This document shows, one piece after another, positions 11,668 through 21,195 of a DNA stretch of 64,000 bases (the first letter of the stretch is position 1; every line of letters starts with the position of its first letter). The notes under the pieces are model-generated. The model did no database searches. It was not told the origin of the DNA and saw only the letters and a program-made list of their open reading frames with translations. Source of the DNA: Candidula unifasciata (taxonomy: Eukaryota; Mollusca; Gastropoda; Stylommatophora; Geomitridae); contig CAJHNH020001614.1 of NCBI GenBank assembly GCA_905116865.2, forward strand, positions 57,501 to 121,500, read 5' to 3'. A program made the position numbers and the translations under genes.

Positions 11668-11897
11668 ATGTATGTATGTATGTATGTATGTATGTATGTA
11701 TGTATGTATGTATGTATGTATGTATGTATGTATGTATGTATGTATGTATGTATGTATGTATGTATGTATGTATGTATGTATGTATGTATGTATGTATGTA
11801 TGTATGTATGTATGTATGTATGTATGTATGTATGTATGTATGTATGTATGTATGTATGTATGTATGTATGTACGTATGTATGTATGTATGTACGTAC
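10388..11897. repeat. Giant (TATG)n microsatellite with internal islands
   Basis: About 1.5 kb of TATG tetranucleotide. It is interrupted by CpG-bearing (TACG)n islands (about 10537-10585 and 11047-11087), TG dinucleotide tracts (about 10999-11044 and 11497-11545), a (TCTG)n island (about 11622-11666) and scattered single-base variants. All frames on both strands lack stops, which creates spurious 500-residue ORFs. Confidence 0.98.
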
Positions 11898-12440
11898 ACA
11901 TTTAATACGATTTACTGAGGATAATATTCCAGTGCCTATCGATCACACACACAACATATCACACACTCAGACTAACAGATGAAACACACACTACCAACAG
12001 TCTGTACTTGGGTACACTTGTAATTTTTGCTCTCCATGTTTATTCTTTTTTTTTCTTCAAATAGCTTGCTTTGATCTACAAATACACCGTATACCTGGCA
12101 AGTGTGTATTGATGACCGTGTTGCTCACAACACACACTTGCCTGTTAGGCTTAATAAAATGAGAAGCAGAGGAAATAGACATAAAAACAATTTTTTTTTC
12201 TTTGCTCCTGTGGTGTTGCTATTTTTAACCTCCTGTGGGAACTGAAATATTTGCATTAAACAGTTCAAAATAAAAGTAAGTACATGGTGATTGAGAGTCT
12301 AATTGGCGCTGTTGTTAAATGCATACCGGTTTGTCTCTTGACCGTGTGTTTGAATCCACTGCGAAACAAAGGCTGTTTTTTTTTTTTTATTTTAAATTCA
12401 TGCGGGCAAAACAATGATTGTTTTTAATTGACCCAGACAA
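11898..12440. other. No recognisable gene
   Basis: AT-rich sequence with poly-T runs. A weak tRNA-like pair (TGGCGCTGTTG near 12304, GTTTGAATCCAC near 12348) could be a SINE relic. Nothing else is supported. Confidence 0.25.
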
Positions 12441-13165
12441 GACAAAGATTTTGTTTAACTCACTCCTTCGAAACAGCTCTTTTCTTTAATTGAAAGCGAA
12501 ACAGTGATTGTTCTTAATTGGCTCAGTCGAAACATTGATTCTTTTTTACTGGACTCAGGTAAAACAGTGATTTTTTTTTTGATTTTTTTATTATTTACAG
12601 GCGAAACAGTGAATGTTTTTAATTGACAAAGCCGAAACTGTAACTGCTTTTAATTGACTCAGACAAAACAGTGATTGTTTTTAGTTGACTCAGACAAAAC
12701 AGTGATTGTTTTTAGTTGACTCAGACAAAACAGTGATTGTTTTTAGTTGACTCAGACAAAACAGTGATTGTGTTTAGTTGACTCAGACAAAACAGTGATT
12801 GTTTTTAGTTGACGACTCAGACAAAACAGTGATTGTTTTTAGTTGACTCAGACAAAACAGTGATTGCTTTTAGTTGACTCAGACAAAACAGTGATTGTTT
12901 TTAGTTGACTCAGACAAAACAGTGATTGTTTTTAGTTGACTCAGACAAAACAGTGATTGTTTTTAGTTGACTCAGACAAAACAGTGATTGTGTTTAGTTG
13001 ACTCAGACAAAACAGTGATTGTGTTTAGTTGACTCAGACAAAACAGTGATTGCTTTTAGTTGACTCAGACAAAACAGTGATTGTTTTTAGTTGACTCAGA
13101 CAAAACAGTGATTGTTTTTAGTTGACTCAGACGAAACAGTGATTGTTTTTAATTGATTCAGGCTT
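12440..13165. repeat. 31-bp satellite array
   Basis: The core array (about 12650-13150) has a 31-bp unit containing GACTCAGACAAAACAGTGAT and TGTTTTTAGTT. Upstream, from about 12440, progressively diverged versions of the same sentence appear with irregular spacing, so the array looks amplified from one edge. One copy at about 12812 carries a 3-base insertion (GACGACTCAG). Confidence 0.95.
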
Positions 13166-13194
13166 CCATGATAATGTAGAAGCAGGAAATTGTT

Positions 13195-13500
13195 TTAAAA
13201 AAAAACTTCCTAATCGCGTTCTTCTGCTGTAAACTCTGGGGGAAAGTTTTGTATGTTCATCCACCCCCGGACTTTAGTCTTGTTTCAGAGCCTGAGTGTT
13301 GTGTGCACATCTGTTTCACAGAAATGGCTTATTTGTTTTTAAGGCTGTTGGTTCTTTGCTTCTTAGGCAGATACACTCCGACTTCGAAGTTGGCTCAAAA
13401 TTGTAGCCTTCTATGACATGCTTGCTGGGGAGTTAGAGACCCATTTTTATTTTCCTCACAATGGGGCCCCACGGGGAGATTTGTATTTTAAGGCGACCAG
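13195..13500 (-). repeat. Dispersed repeat family B (SINE-like), minus copy
   Basis: Its reverse complement matches the plus copies at 48.9, 49.3 and 57.5 kb. Shared features are a head with ACAATGGGGC-type sequence, the CATGTCGTAAGAGTCGA-like block, the ACCAACAGTCTGC-like block, an ACACTCAGGCTCTG block and a GCAGAA tail. No coding capacity is seen. I name it family B only for this annotation. Confidence 0.8.
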
Positions 13501-13714
13501 CCTTATGTTAACATTAGGCAGTGCCCAATTGGCCTATGAAACGATGCAACTGACTGTGTCTACCGGTCAAGCGACCAGACCCGCCGACACATAGACAAAT
13601 TGGAGACTGGGAGAGCCTCGGTCTCATTATAACTTTTGGGGGAAAGGGTTCAATGGGCTTAGCCTGGTCTAAGTATGCAATAATAATAAAAAAGGTACTA
13701 CTTGTATTATTAGT

Positions 13715-13960
13715 ACATTGGAGTCGCCGCTGGGTAGCGGCTAGACACTTGCCTGCGAATCCAAAGGTCGTGGGTCCAGTTCCCCACTGTAAAGGACTTT
13801 TTTTTAAATGACTGCGGCGTCCAGGTCGACCCAACCTTAGGTGGATAGAAGGTCCAGTGATGGGAAATAAAGGCGGCCTGTGTGATGCTGACCACATCAC
13901 CAACCAAGTACCGATTTGCCTATAAAAATAGGTCTAGCCATATATGCCTAACTAGCTGTA
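13715..13960 (+). repeat. tRNA-derived SINE, family A
   Basis: A tRNA-like head (GGTAGCGGCTAGACACTTGC, then a B-box-like GTGGGTCCAGTTCCCC) is followed by a conserved body containing CCAGGTCGACCCAACCTTAG, GATGCTGACCACATCACC and TATAAAAATAGGTCTAGCC. The same order is found at 61.2 kb (plus) and 59.2-59.4 kb (minus), which defines the family. It is mobilised in trans if active; no protein is encoded. Confidence 0.85.
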
Positions 13961-14004
13961 CTCGGCCACGCGTTGATGTGGCCCAGATGATGAAATGGAG
14001 AGGA

Positions 14005-14475
14005 AAGAAAATAGCTCTCAGCTAACAGTGTCTGTCATATTCCCCCCCACCCAACCCCCCCCCCCCCCCGCCCCCCCCCCCCATCCTTTCTCTCTCCTCG
14101 ACCCAGTCATATCTCACTCTCCGAAGGATTGAAAAATAATCCATGTCGAAATTATTAATATAGAAATAGTTAGGAAATGAGAACTGTGAAATAATATTTT
14201 AAGCTGTCTCAGCTAACAGTGTCTGTCATATCCCCCACCTCCTCTCCCCTCCACCAATCATGTCTCCATCTCCGAAGGATTGAAAAATCATCACCTGGCG
14301 AAATAGTTAAGAAAGGAGAACTTTAAAATAACGTTTTAAGCTCTCTCATTACCATTGTCTGGTATCAACCCCACCCCCTCCCCCCTCCCCCCTCCCCCCC
14401 CCCCCCAGTAATCACATCATCCTCTCCGAAGGATGGGAAAGTTACCATGTGACGAAATATTGTAACTAAATTAAA
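14005..14475. repeat. Three diverged copies of a roughly 130-190-bp block with C-tracts
   Basis: Copies begin near 14010, 14202 and 14338. Each has a phrase like CTAACAGTGTCTGTCATAT, a C-rich tract (pure C runs up to 14), TCTCCGAAGGATTGAAAAAT and an AATATT-rich end. The C-tracts are prone to assembly error. Confidence 0.7.
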
Positions 14476-15081
14476 CTTGGCATTCGTGCCCACCCAGATT
14501 TAAATATGTAGCATTATTTTGTACTGACAAGTAAATATGGCCAGTGTAACAGCTACCACATCACCCATCCATTACCAGTACTACTGCAACCACTACCACC
14601 ACAATCATCACAATAACAACAACAACAACAAAAACTGTCACTACAGTCGTGTAAGTCGGTGTAGAAAAGAGGAGTTAGCGCCGGATGCTGAGGCCACAGA
14701 CTTTTTAGTTTAATTTTGCCCCCGACATAGAAAAAAAAAACTTCATCACGTAACCAGTGATGGAACCCACAGTAAAATGTACACTGTACTCACGAATAGC
14801 GGAGAAAAATACACCGCACCCGTCATCTCTCCCTCTCCGAAGTAACGATGTTAACTGACCTTGGTATCCATGTCCACCCAAACTAAACTGGACTGTAAGC
14901 CGTCGTAGTTAACATTTTATGTCATCGCCGAATAGTTTTTGATCGAGAAGTGTCGCGGGGAGGCTAACTAGGACTTAACTGAAATTGGATGTCGTTGGGC
15001 GAAAGGCGCAGATTTCTCAGCCTGGCTGTAAACCACAACACAACGTGGCAACCGTCCTTTTAAGGGTAAAAAAAACAATTT

Positions 15082-15150
15082 TCACCCAGCGGAGAATCGA
15101 ACACCGGTCATCCGCGTGGAGGATAGAATACTTACAACTATACTACCAAA
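15082..15150 (-). repeat. tRNA-Asp-like SINE head
   Basis: On the minus strand: GGTAGTATAGTTGTAAGTAT, then CCACGCGGATGACCGG, then TGTTCGATTCTCCGC. This follows the D-arm, anticodon-arm side and T-arm (B box GTTCGATTC) of a eukaryotic tRNA-Asp, but with decayed anticodon and acceptor pairing. It is therefore a SINE head and not a tRNA gene. An equivalent copy lies one duplication unit away. Confidence 0.75.
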
Positions 15151-15390
15151 GATAAAGAGTGTAGGTAAGATATCTCAGGTTAGCTGTAAACCACAACACA
15201 CCGTGACAACGGCCTTCTCGAGGGCGAACGAAGATAACCCGTGACATGACCACTGAGCATCACGTCGCCGCTGTCGCTGGCTAGCTGTAAACCCCAAAAC
15301 CAAAAAAAGCGTAGATATCGCAGCCTAGCCATAAACCACAACACAACGTGCCAGCCTCCCAGTTCAGGGCAAAAAAAAAAAAAGATTGTA

Positions 15391-15460
15391 TCACCTAGCA
15401 GGGAATCGAACGCGGGTTACTCGCGTAATAGGCAGAATAGTTACGAATGCGCTACCAAAC
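15391..15460 (-). repeat. tRNA-derived SINE head, second type
   Basis: On the minus strand: GTTTGGTAGCGCATTCGTAA, then ACGCGAGTAACCCGC, then GTTCGATTCCCTGC. The A-box-like GGTAGCGCATTCG and B-box GTTCGATTCC are well spaced. It is followed by an A/T-run and the family body sentence. Confidence 0.7.
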
Positions 15461-15990
15461 ACTCAAGGAGATAGTAGAAATGAAATTATATAGTACAAAG
15501 TTCAATAAGAGCTACCACCATCACAACAACAACAACAAAAACTGTCACTACAGTCTGTGTAGGTCGGTGTAGAAAAGAGGAGTTAGCACCGCACGCTGTC
15601 GCCACGGACTATTTAGTTTAATTTTGCCCCCGACGTAGGAAAAAAAACACTTCATCATGTAACCAGTGATGGAATCCACAGTGAAAAGTACAGTATACTC
15701 AAGAATAGCGGAGAAAAATACCCCGCACCCGTCATCTCTCCCTCTCCGAGGGAACGATTTTTAACTAACCTTGGCATCCGTATCCACCCAAATTAAACTG
15801 GACTGTAAGCCGTCTTAGGTAACAGTTTCTGTCATTGCCGAAAAGTTGTTGATCGAGAAGCGTCGCGGCGAGGTTAATTAGGACCTAACTGAAATCAGGT
15901 GTCATTGGGCGAAAGGTGCAGATATCGCAGCCTAGCTGTAAACCACAACACAACGTGGCAACTACCCTTTTAAGGGAAAAAGAACAATTA

Positions 15991-16060
15991 TCACCCAGCG
16001 GGGAATCGAACACTGGTCACCCGCGTAAAGGATGACATACTTACAACTATACTACCTACG
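15991..16060 (-). repeat. tRNA-Asp-like SINE head, second copy
   Basis: On the minus strand: GGTAGTATAGTTGTAAGTAT, then TTTACGCGGGTGACCAG, then GTTCGATTCCCCGC. It is closer to the tRNA-Asp T-arm than the first copy. Confidence 0.75.
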
Positions 16061-16295
16061 ACTGAAGAGTTTTAGGTCAGATATCGCAGCCTAGCTGTAA
16101 AGCACAACACAACGTGCCAACGGCCCTCTCGAGGGCGAACGAAGATTACCCGTGATATTGCCATTGAGCATCACATCGCCGCTTTCGCAGGCTAGCTGTA
16201 AACATTAAAAACCGAAAAAGGTGTAGATATCGCAGCCTAGCCATAAACCACAACACAACATGCCATCCGCCAAGTTAAGGGCTAAAAAAATTATA

Positions 16296-16366
16296 TCACC
16301 TAGAGGGGAATCAAACGCGGGTCCCCCGCATGATAGACAGAAGAGCTACCAACTACGCTACCAAAC
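16296..16366 (-). repeat. tRNA-derived SINE head, second type, second copy
   Basis: The B-box equivalent is GTTTGATTCCCC and the A-box side reads GTTTGGTAGCGTAG. It pairs with the head at 15,391-15,460. Confidence 0.65.
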
Positions 16367-16399
16367 ACTCAAGTAGAGAGTGGAAATGAAATTAAATAA

Positions 16400-16660
16400 T
16401 GTACAGTTCAAAAAGAGCTCAGCAGTCAAATATGGCCAATTAACTAAAAACTAATCCGGGCCAGCAACGAAACAAATAATGATTTGACCGTTGCTGGAGC
16501 TACGTCGTTCGTGGTTTGTGCGATTTTCTGACAAAAAATCACGCTTTTAGTCAAAGGCAACGTTGTGTGCAAATTTAAAAGCAATCGGTTAAGTAGTTAC
16601 CGAGTTTTTAAAAAACAACATCGGAAAATTAACATTTGTATTAATATATATATATATATA
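16400..16660. other. Retroelement-tail-like segment ending in (TA)n
   Basis: It contains the phrase GTGTGCAAATTTAAAAGCAA, then TCGGTTAAGTAGTTACCGAG, a wording common in 3' ends of several invertebrate transposons, and ends in (TA)n at 16,642-16,660. No ORF supports an assignment. Confidence 0.3.
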
Positions 16661-17240
16661 GGGTCTCAGCTTCGCTGGGGAAGATTGTTCTGTTGTTGAG
16701 TTGAGGGGCGCCCTGTGCTTGTTTTGTTTCACTCTGTCCTGAGCTGTGAGGGTTCTAGGGGGTTATTAGGTCTGGTGAAGATAATGAGGGCAAGGAGGAG
16801 ATAGCAGATGGGATTAATGAAACGAGAAGGGTTTTGAAGATGAGAAAGAGTAGGGGGGAGGGGGAGGAGAAGAAGAAAAAGATGTTGATAATGAAGAGAA
16901 AGAAGAGGAAGAACAGTAACAGCAACGGTAACAACGAGAGCAAGAAGAGGCTGGATCCAATAAAAATATCGTTGCTTTAAAGTTTCTTTTCATTATATAT
17001 TTGAACATATATTGCCATTAACGTGTCACCAATTGCAAGTAGTTCGCAGCACCCCACCACCCTCCTTAACACCACAACCTCTCAGCACTCGCGCCCCATC
17101 CCCAGCAGCACAACAAATATGCACTCATATAACCACCCTCAACTCTTCCCCATTTCACCCCTTCTGCTAGACACGCTGCTCAAACACACGTTGAACACGA
17201 GAGGAATACCATTTGATAGAAAAAACAGCGGCAGCAACTG
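16661..17240. other. No gene recognised; purine-rich tract
   Basis: 16,780-16,960 is strongly AG-rich (mixed GAA, GAG and AAC triplets). 17,030-17,180 is C-rich. No domain-bearing frame is visible. Confidence 0.3.
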
Positions 17241-17384
17241 ATTCCCCGAATACAGGTAAGTTGCAACAGCACGTGCCTGGAAGTTTCCAGGTATTTTCGT
17301 TGGGGATTTTGGTGTGGCTCCTGCTACTTCCCGGGACACTGGGCTGGCTGGCACTGGGAGATCCGTCTACCTGTGGGCAAGCAG
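17240..17384 (+). CDS. Candidate exon with hydrophobic signal-like segment
   Basis: An open frame reads VFSLGILVWLLLLPGTLGWL and then ALGDPSTCGQAG. This is a hydrophobic run with a plausible signal-peptidase region, ending exactly at CAG followed by GTAAGT (donor at 17,385), a consensus 5' splice site. CCAG at 17,287-17,290 could be an acceptor. Against it: no ATG precedes the hydrophobic run in this frame, and no second exon was located. A secreted or membrane protein exon is possible but unproven. Confidence 0.3.
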
Positions 17385-18224
17385 GTAAGTTTGAGAAATT
17401 TATACAACATCATTGCTGATCTTTTCTTGTTTGAAGTGGCCACATTATGTCAAGAATGCACGATCCGAGAATATGTATCGAATGTCTTCGGGAATTTCCG
17501 TGGCGAGTTGGTCCTGCCGTTCCCCTCGTGTTCTGATTCTATTGACCACTGACTAATTACATCGGTTGACGAGGGCAGGGGATTCGCAGGTCCATGGGGG
17601 TCGTTGTCAGAGCTACATATTTCGTGTTTTGCGCAAACACCTCTGCGGGCCACTAGCCGCTATAAGGAATGAGACCGAGTCATTCGGACAATAGCTAGCG
17701 AAACGAAACAGATCTTCTGGCCTAGTAACGCCAATTAATGCACCGAAAGAAACAGACAGGAAATCCCCGAGGCAGTAGACATATTAAACAAATATAAAAG
17801 ATCTAATAGGCACTCACAGAAATAAGAAGAGCGATAAGAGGACGCAACATACAGTTTAAAACTCAAAAGCTATAGTTAGCATGCCTGGAATGGAACCCGC
17901 CACCTCCAAGTGACAACTCGCTGCAGAAGCAAGTGAAAAAATACGCAAGACCATTCTTGGCTCCTAGAAATGTCTCATCGTAAACTGGGTATATCATACC
18001 GCTTGAATCTGCAGCTATGGAATATGCACCTCATACCATCGAAGTAACATCATAAGTTATAGATTTTACTAAGTTACTGATTCAAGATTTGATGTCATAG
18101 CCCACCGGGCATACTCATAGGTGTTCCGTCTCCCGAAGTGAAGATCATAAGATGTACATGCTAACTGTTCTCGTAGCATACTAATTATAAACTCGTCGTT
18201 CTCTTTCTCTCGTACGTCCCTCCT

Positions 18225-18490
18225 TCCCTGATCCACAGCTAGTTCCTCGTTACATTCCCCCTCTCCTGATCAACAGCTAATACCTCTCATATGTCCCCCT
18301 CTCCTGATCTACAGCTAATTCCTCTCATACGTCCCTCCTCTCCTGATCCACAGCTAATCCCTCTCATACGTCCCTCCTCTCCTGATCCACAGCTAATCCC
18401 TCTCATACGTCCCTCCTCTCCTGATCCACAGCTAATTCCTCTCATACGTTCCCCCCCCCCCCCTCCTGATCCACAAATAGTTCCTCGTTT
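18225..18490. repeat. 39-bp tandem array, about 6 copies
   Basis: The unit includes CCTCTCATACGTCCCTCCTC and TCCTGATCCACAGCTAAT. It is exact at 18,321 and 18,360 and diverged at both ends. One copy contains a C-run. The open frames on both strands follow from 39 being a multiple of three. Confidence 0.93.
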
Positions 18491-18659
18491 ACTCATTGCT
18501 ACCTATATTATTTCATCTAACCTCAAGTCTTCTATCAGCAAACGTTCATAAATGCTTTTCAGAATGTCTGCTTTCCCATTACAAGTGTTCCTGTAAACAG
18601 TTACAGAAACTTACATACTTAGTTTGTAGTTATCCAGAAGAACCAATTAACATTTATAG

Positions 18660-19740
18660 ATATTAGAATCACACCAGAAGAAGGCATTTGACAGAGTCGA
18701 CAGACAATTATTATGGAAAATAATGGCAAGATATGGAGTTAGCGAACACCTCAACGAAGTGTGCAAAAGTTTATACAGGGATTGTAGAAGTGTAGTTAGA
18801 ATAAATCAGGGAACATCTTATCCTTTCACAGTGACATCTGGAGTAAGACAGGGGTGTGTCTTATCACCACTGCTGTTTATCACCTACATCGACAGTATAT
18901 GCAAGAATGCCAAGCCCATGAATGAAGATCTTAGTAAGATCAACGAATTACTCTTTGCAGATGACCAGGCCTTGATAGCAGATACAGCCATGAAATTGCA
19001 ACAACATCTAACATCCATGAATGAAGAATGTAAAACAAATAATATGAGAATCAACACAGAAAAGACAGAAGTAATGTCAATAGAAAAAAGAAGACAGATC
19101 TAAACATAGCAATAGAAAACAAAGGCATTAAACAGGCATTTGAGTTTAAATATCTGGGAACTACATTTACCGAAGATAGAAAATTGGATACAGAAATTAA
19201 CATTAGATGCAGTAAAGCAAACCAAGTATTGGGACAGCTAGCCCCCCTCTTACAGCATAAGACAATCCCAATCAGCACAAAGAGACATCTTATTCAAAGC
19301 ATATTTACTCAACTCTGTGCTACCAGTGCCAGACGTGGTCACTAACAACAAACCATAAAAGGAAATTAGTAACCACGGAAATGAGATGTCTGAGAAGGGC
19401 TGTAGGAGTGACCATAAGAGATAAGATCAGGAATGAGATCATAAGAGAACAAGTCGGCACAGAACCAATTCTGGATTACATACAAAGACAGCAAGTGAAA
19501 TGGTTTGCCCACTTAGAGAGAATGCCTTGTGACACCATACCATACAAAGCATACATGGAAAGAGAAGAAGGACGTAGAGCACGGGGTAGACCAAGAACAA
19601 GATGGAAGGATAACATCAGAGAAACTCTACAACAGCACGATGCGCCTATGGTCGAGGCATCCGAAAGAGCTAGAAACAGAACCTTATATCTCCCTCGACA
19701 CCCACAGCGGTAAAAGAGGAAGTGAAGAAGAAGAAGAATC
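18660..19740 (+). pseudogene. 5'-truncated non-LTR retrotransposon (RT and C-terminal region)
   Basis: Reading starts abruptly with KAFDRVD (RT motif A, Asp at about 18,690). It continues through LLWKIMARYGVSEHL, then GVRQGCVLSPLLF (motif B, about 18,840), then LLFADDQALIA (motif C, the FADD box, about 18,950). It reaches MRINTEKTEVMS, the conserved K-T before the thumb. A one-base frameshift near 19,090 moves the frame. The following FEFKYLGTTF is the typical post-RT block. A second frame break near 19,325 leads to MRCLRRAVGVTIRDKIRNE and the GRPRTRWKDN C-terminal motif. The copy ends in GTGAAGAAGAAGAAGAA, a probable (GAA)n tail. The endonuclease and RT fingers are absent, so it is a dead 5'-truncated insertion of a LINE in the endonuclease/RT class. 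Confidence 0.9.
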
Positions 19741-20027
19741 ACAACAGAAGTTTAGTTTTTCTTTTATAACTTTTAAAGACGCTGGTTGGAGACTGTGAAG
19801 TTGTTGTTTTTTTTTTTTTTTACTGTTTATTTTGTTATTTTATTTTTTAAGGAAAAAGAAGATGATGTAAAAGAACAAAAAAAAAAAAAAAAAAAAGGAG
19901 GAGACAAAGAAGAAGAAAATGATGAAAAGTTTGAAATACCCCCCCCCCCCCCCCACAACCACCAGCATCTCCACCACTTATTACCGCCCCTTCCCCACTA
20001 CATTATATTTTCTAGTCATGTTTATGT

Positions 20028-20205
20028 CGGCCTGGCGGTCTCGAGTTCGAATCCACATCCACACATTTTTTTTTAGAACTGATCTAGGACTCCTATGTCC
20101 ACCCAGTGTAAAATGGTAACTAAGAAATGCCCTGGGAAGTAGAAGCGACCGGCAAAATGGACTACATCAACCATTAAGTATCGATTAGTCCATAAAATAA
20201 TGAAT
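20028..20205 (+). repeat. SINE family A fragment
   Basis: The B-box-like GAGTTCGAATCC, then TGTCCACCCAGTGTAAAATG, GGGAAGTAGAAGCGACCGGC, GATTAGTCCATAAAATA follow the order of the family A body. Flanking homopolymers (T at 19,807, A at 19,877, C at 19,939) suggest decayed tails. Confidence 0.65.
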
Positions 20206-20433
20206 AAATAAACGAAGAATTCATGTCAATGCGCTTAGGGTATTCCCATTCGTGCTACGCCCCTTCCACAGGTAGCTAACGAAGATTTCTTGTTTTAATG
20301 AACAACAATAAGAGACAGAACACAAGACACACCCAAATAAACTGACTGAAATGATTATCACAGTGTTCTAAGGGCCTAATTAGATCTATTGTATCATGCC
20401 CCGATTTATTACCAAGCTGTGCAAAACTAGGCC

Positions 20434-21045
20434 ATCTGCATGCCTGTCTGTTTCCCCACACACGTGCATGCCTGTCCGTTTCCCAACACACCTGCATGCC
20501 TGTCCGTTTCCCAACACACCTGCATGCCTGTCCGTTTCCCAACACACCTGCATGCCTGTCCGTTTCCCAACACACCTGCATGCCTGTCTGTTTCCCAACA
20601 CATCTGCACGCCTGTCCGTTTCCCAACACATCTGCATGCCTGTCCGTTTCCCATCACACCTGCATGCCTGTTTGTTTCCCAACACATCTGCACGCCTGTC
20701 CGTTTCCCAACACACCTGCATGCCTGTCTGTTTCCCCACACATCTGCATGCCTTTCTGTATCCCCACACACCTGCATCCATGTCCGTTTTCCCACACACC
20801 TGCATGCCTGTCTGTATCCCCACACACCTGCATGCCTGTCTGTTTCCCCACACACCTGCATGCCTGTCTGTTTCCCCACACACCTGCATGCCTGTCTGTT
20901 TCCCCACACACCTCCATGCCTGTCTGTTTCCCACACACCTGCATGCCTGTCTGTTTTCCAACACACCTGCATGCCTGTCTGTATCCCCACACACCTGCAT
21001 GCCTGTCTGTTTCCCCACACACCTGCATACCTGTCTGAATTATTT
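20434..21045. repeat. 28-bp satellite array, about 22 copies
   Basis: The unit reads CTGCATGCCTGTCTGTTTCC followed by CCACACAC. Proximal copies have GTCCG and CCAAC, distal ones GTCTG and CCCAC, so two sub-variants are zoned along the array. Because 28 is not divisible by three, every frame is visited, giving overlapping Cys/His-rich or Gly/Cys-rich ORFs on both strands that are not genes. Confidence 0.96.
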
Positions 21046-21059
21046 CAACAACAATAACT

Positions 21060-21096
21060 GCTACAGCTACTGCTGCTGCTGCTCCTCCTACAACAA

Positions 21097-21132
<36 letters not shown>

Positions 21133-21150
21133 CTACTACTACTACTACTG
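21060..21150. repeat. Mixed CTG/AAC/ACT triplet repeats
   Basis: Short pure blocks of CTG, CAA/AAC and ACT lie between the 28-bp and the 33-bp arrays. Confidence 0.85.
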
Positions 21151-21195
21151 ACTACTTTATTTCAACTCTTTTGCTAGTACTGTTAATAATAGTAT

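Larger units (their letters stand above)
14600..15490 (-). repeat. First copy of 907-bp tandem duplication of SINE modules
   Basis: It is paired with 15,507-16,395. AACTGTCACTACAGTC is at about 14,633 and 15,540, and GATCGAGAAG at 14,941 and 15,851. Within it the body sentence GCAGCCTAGC-TGTAAACCACAACACAACGTG (written here with a gap) recurs three times, interleaved with tRNA-like heads on the minus strand (see separate entries). Confidence 0.85.
15507..16395 (-). repeat. Second copy of 907-bp tandem duplication
   Basis: Collinear with the first copy, including the terminal phrase ACTCAAGTAGAGAGTGGAAA (ACTCAAGGAGATAGTAGAAA in the first copy). The divergence, visible as many single-base differences, means the duplication is not very recent. 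Confidence 0.85.

Noticed and set aside
10187..11982. Several 500-residue ORFs on both strands (Tyr-Ile-His-Thr or Cys-Met-Tyr-Val repeats)
   Set aside because: The TATG tetramer and its complement contain no stop, so every frame is open; not genes.
15082..15150. A functional tRNA-Asp gene
   Set aside because: T-arm and B box look right, but acceptor and anticodon pairing are degraded and the segment continues into a SINE body present in several copies.
20434..21045. 28-bp repeats of CRISPR-like length
   Set aside because: Head-to-tail without spacers.
20386..21151. Cys/Gly-rich ORFs resembling antifreeze, collagen or toxin-like repeats
   Set aside because: All three frames and both strands are open over the 28-bp array; composition follows the DNA repeat.
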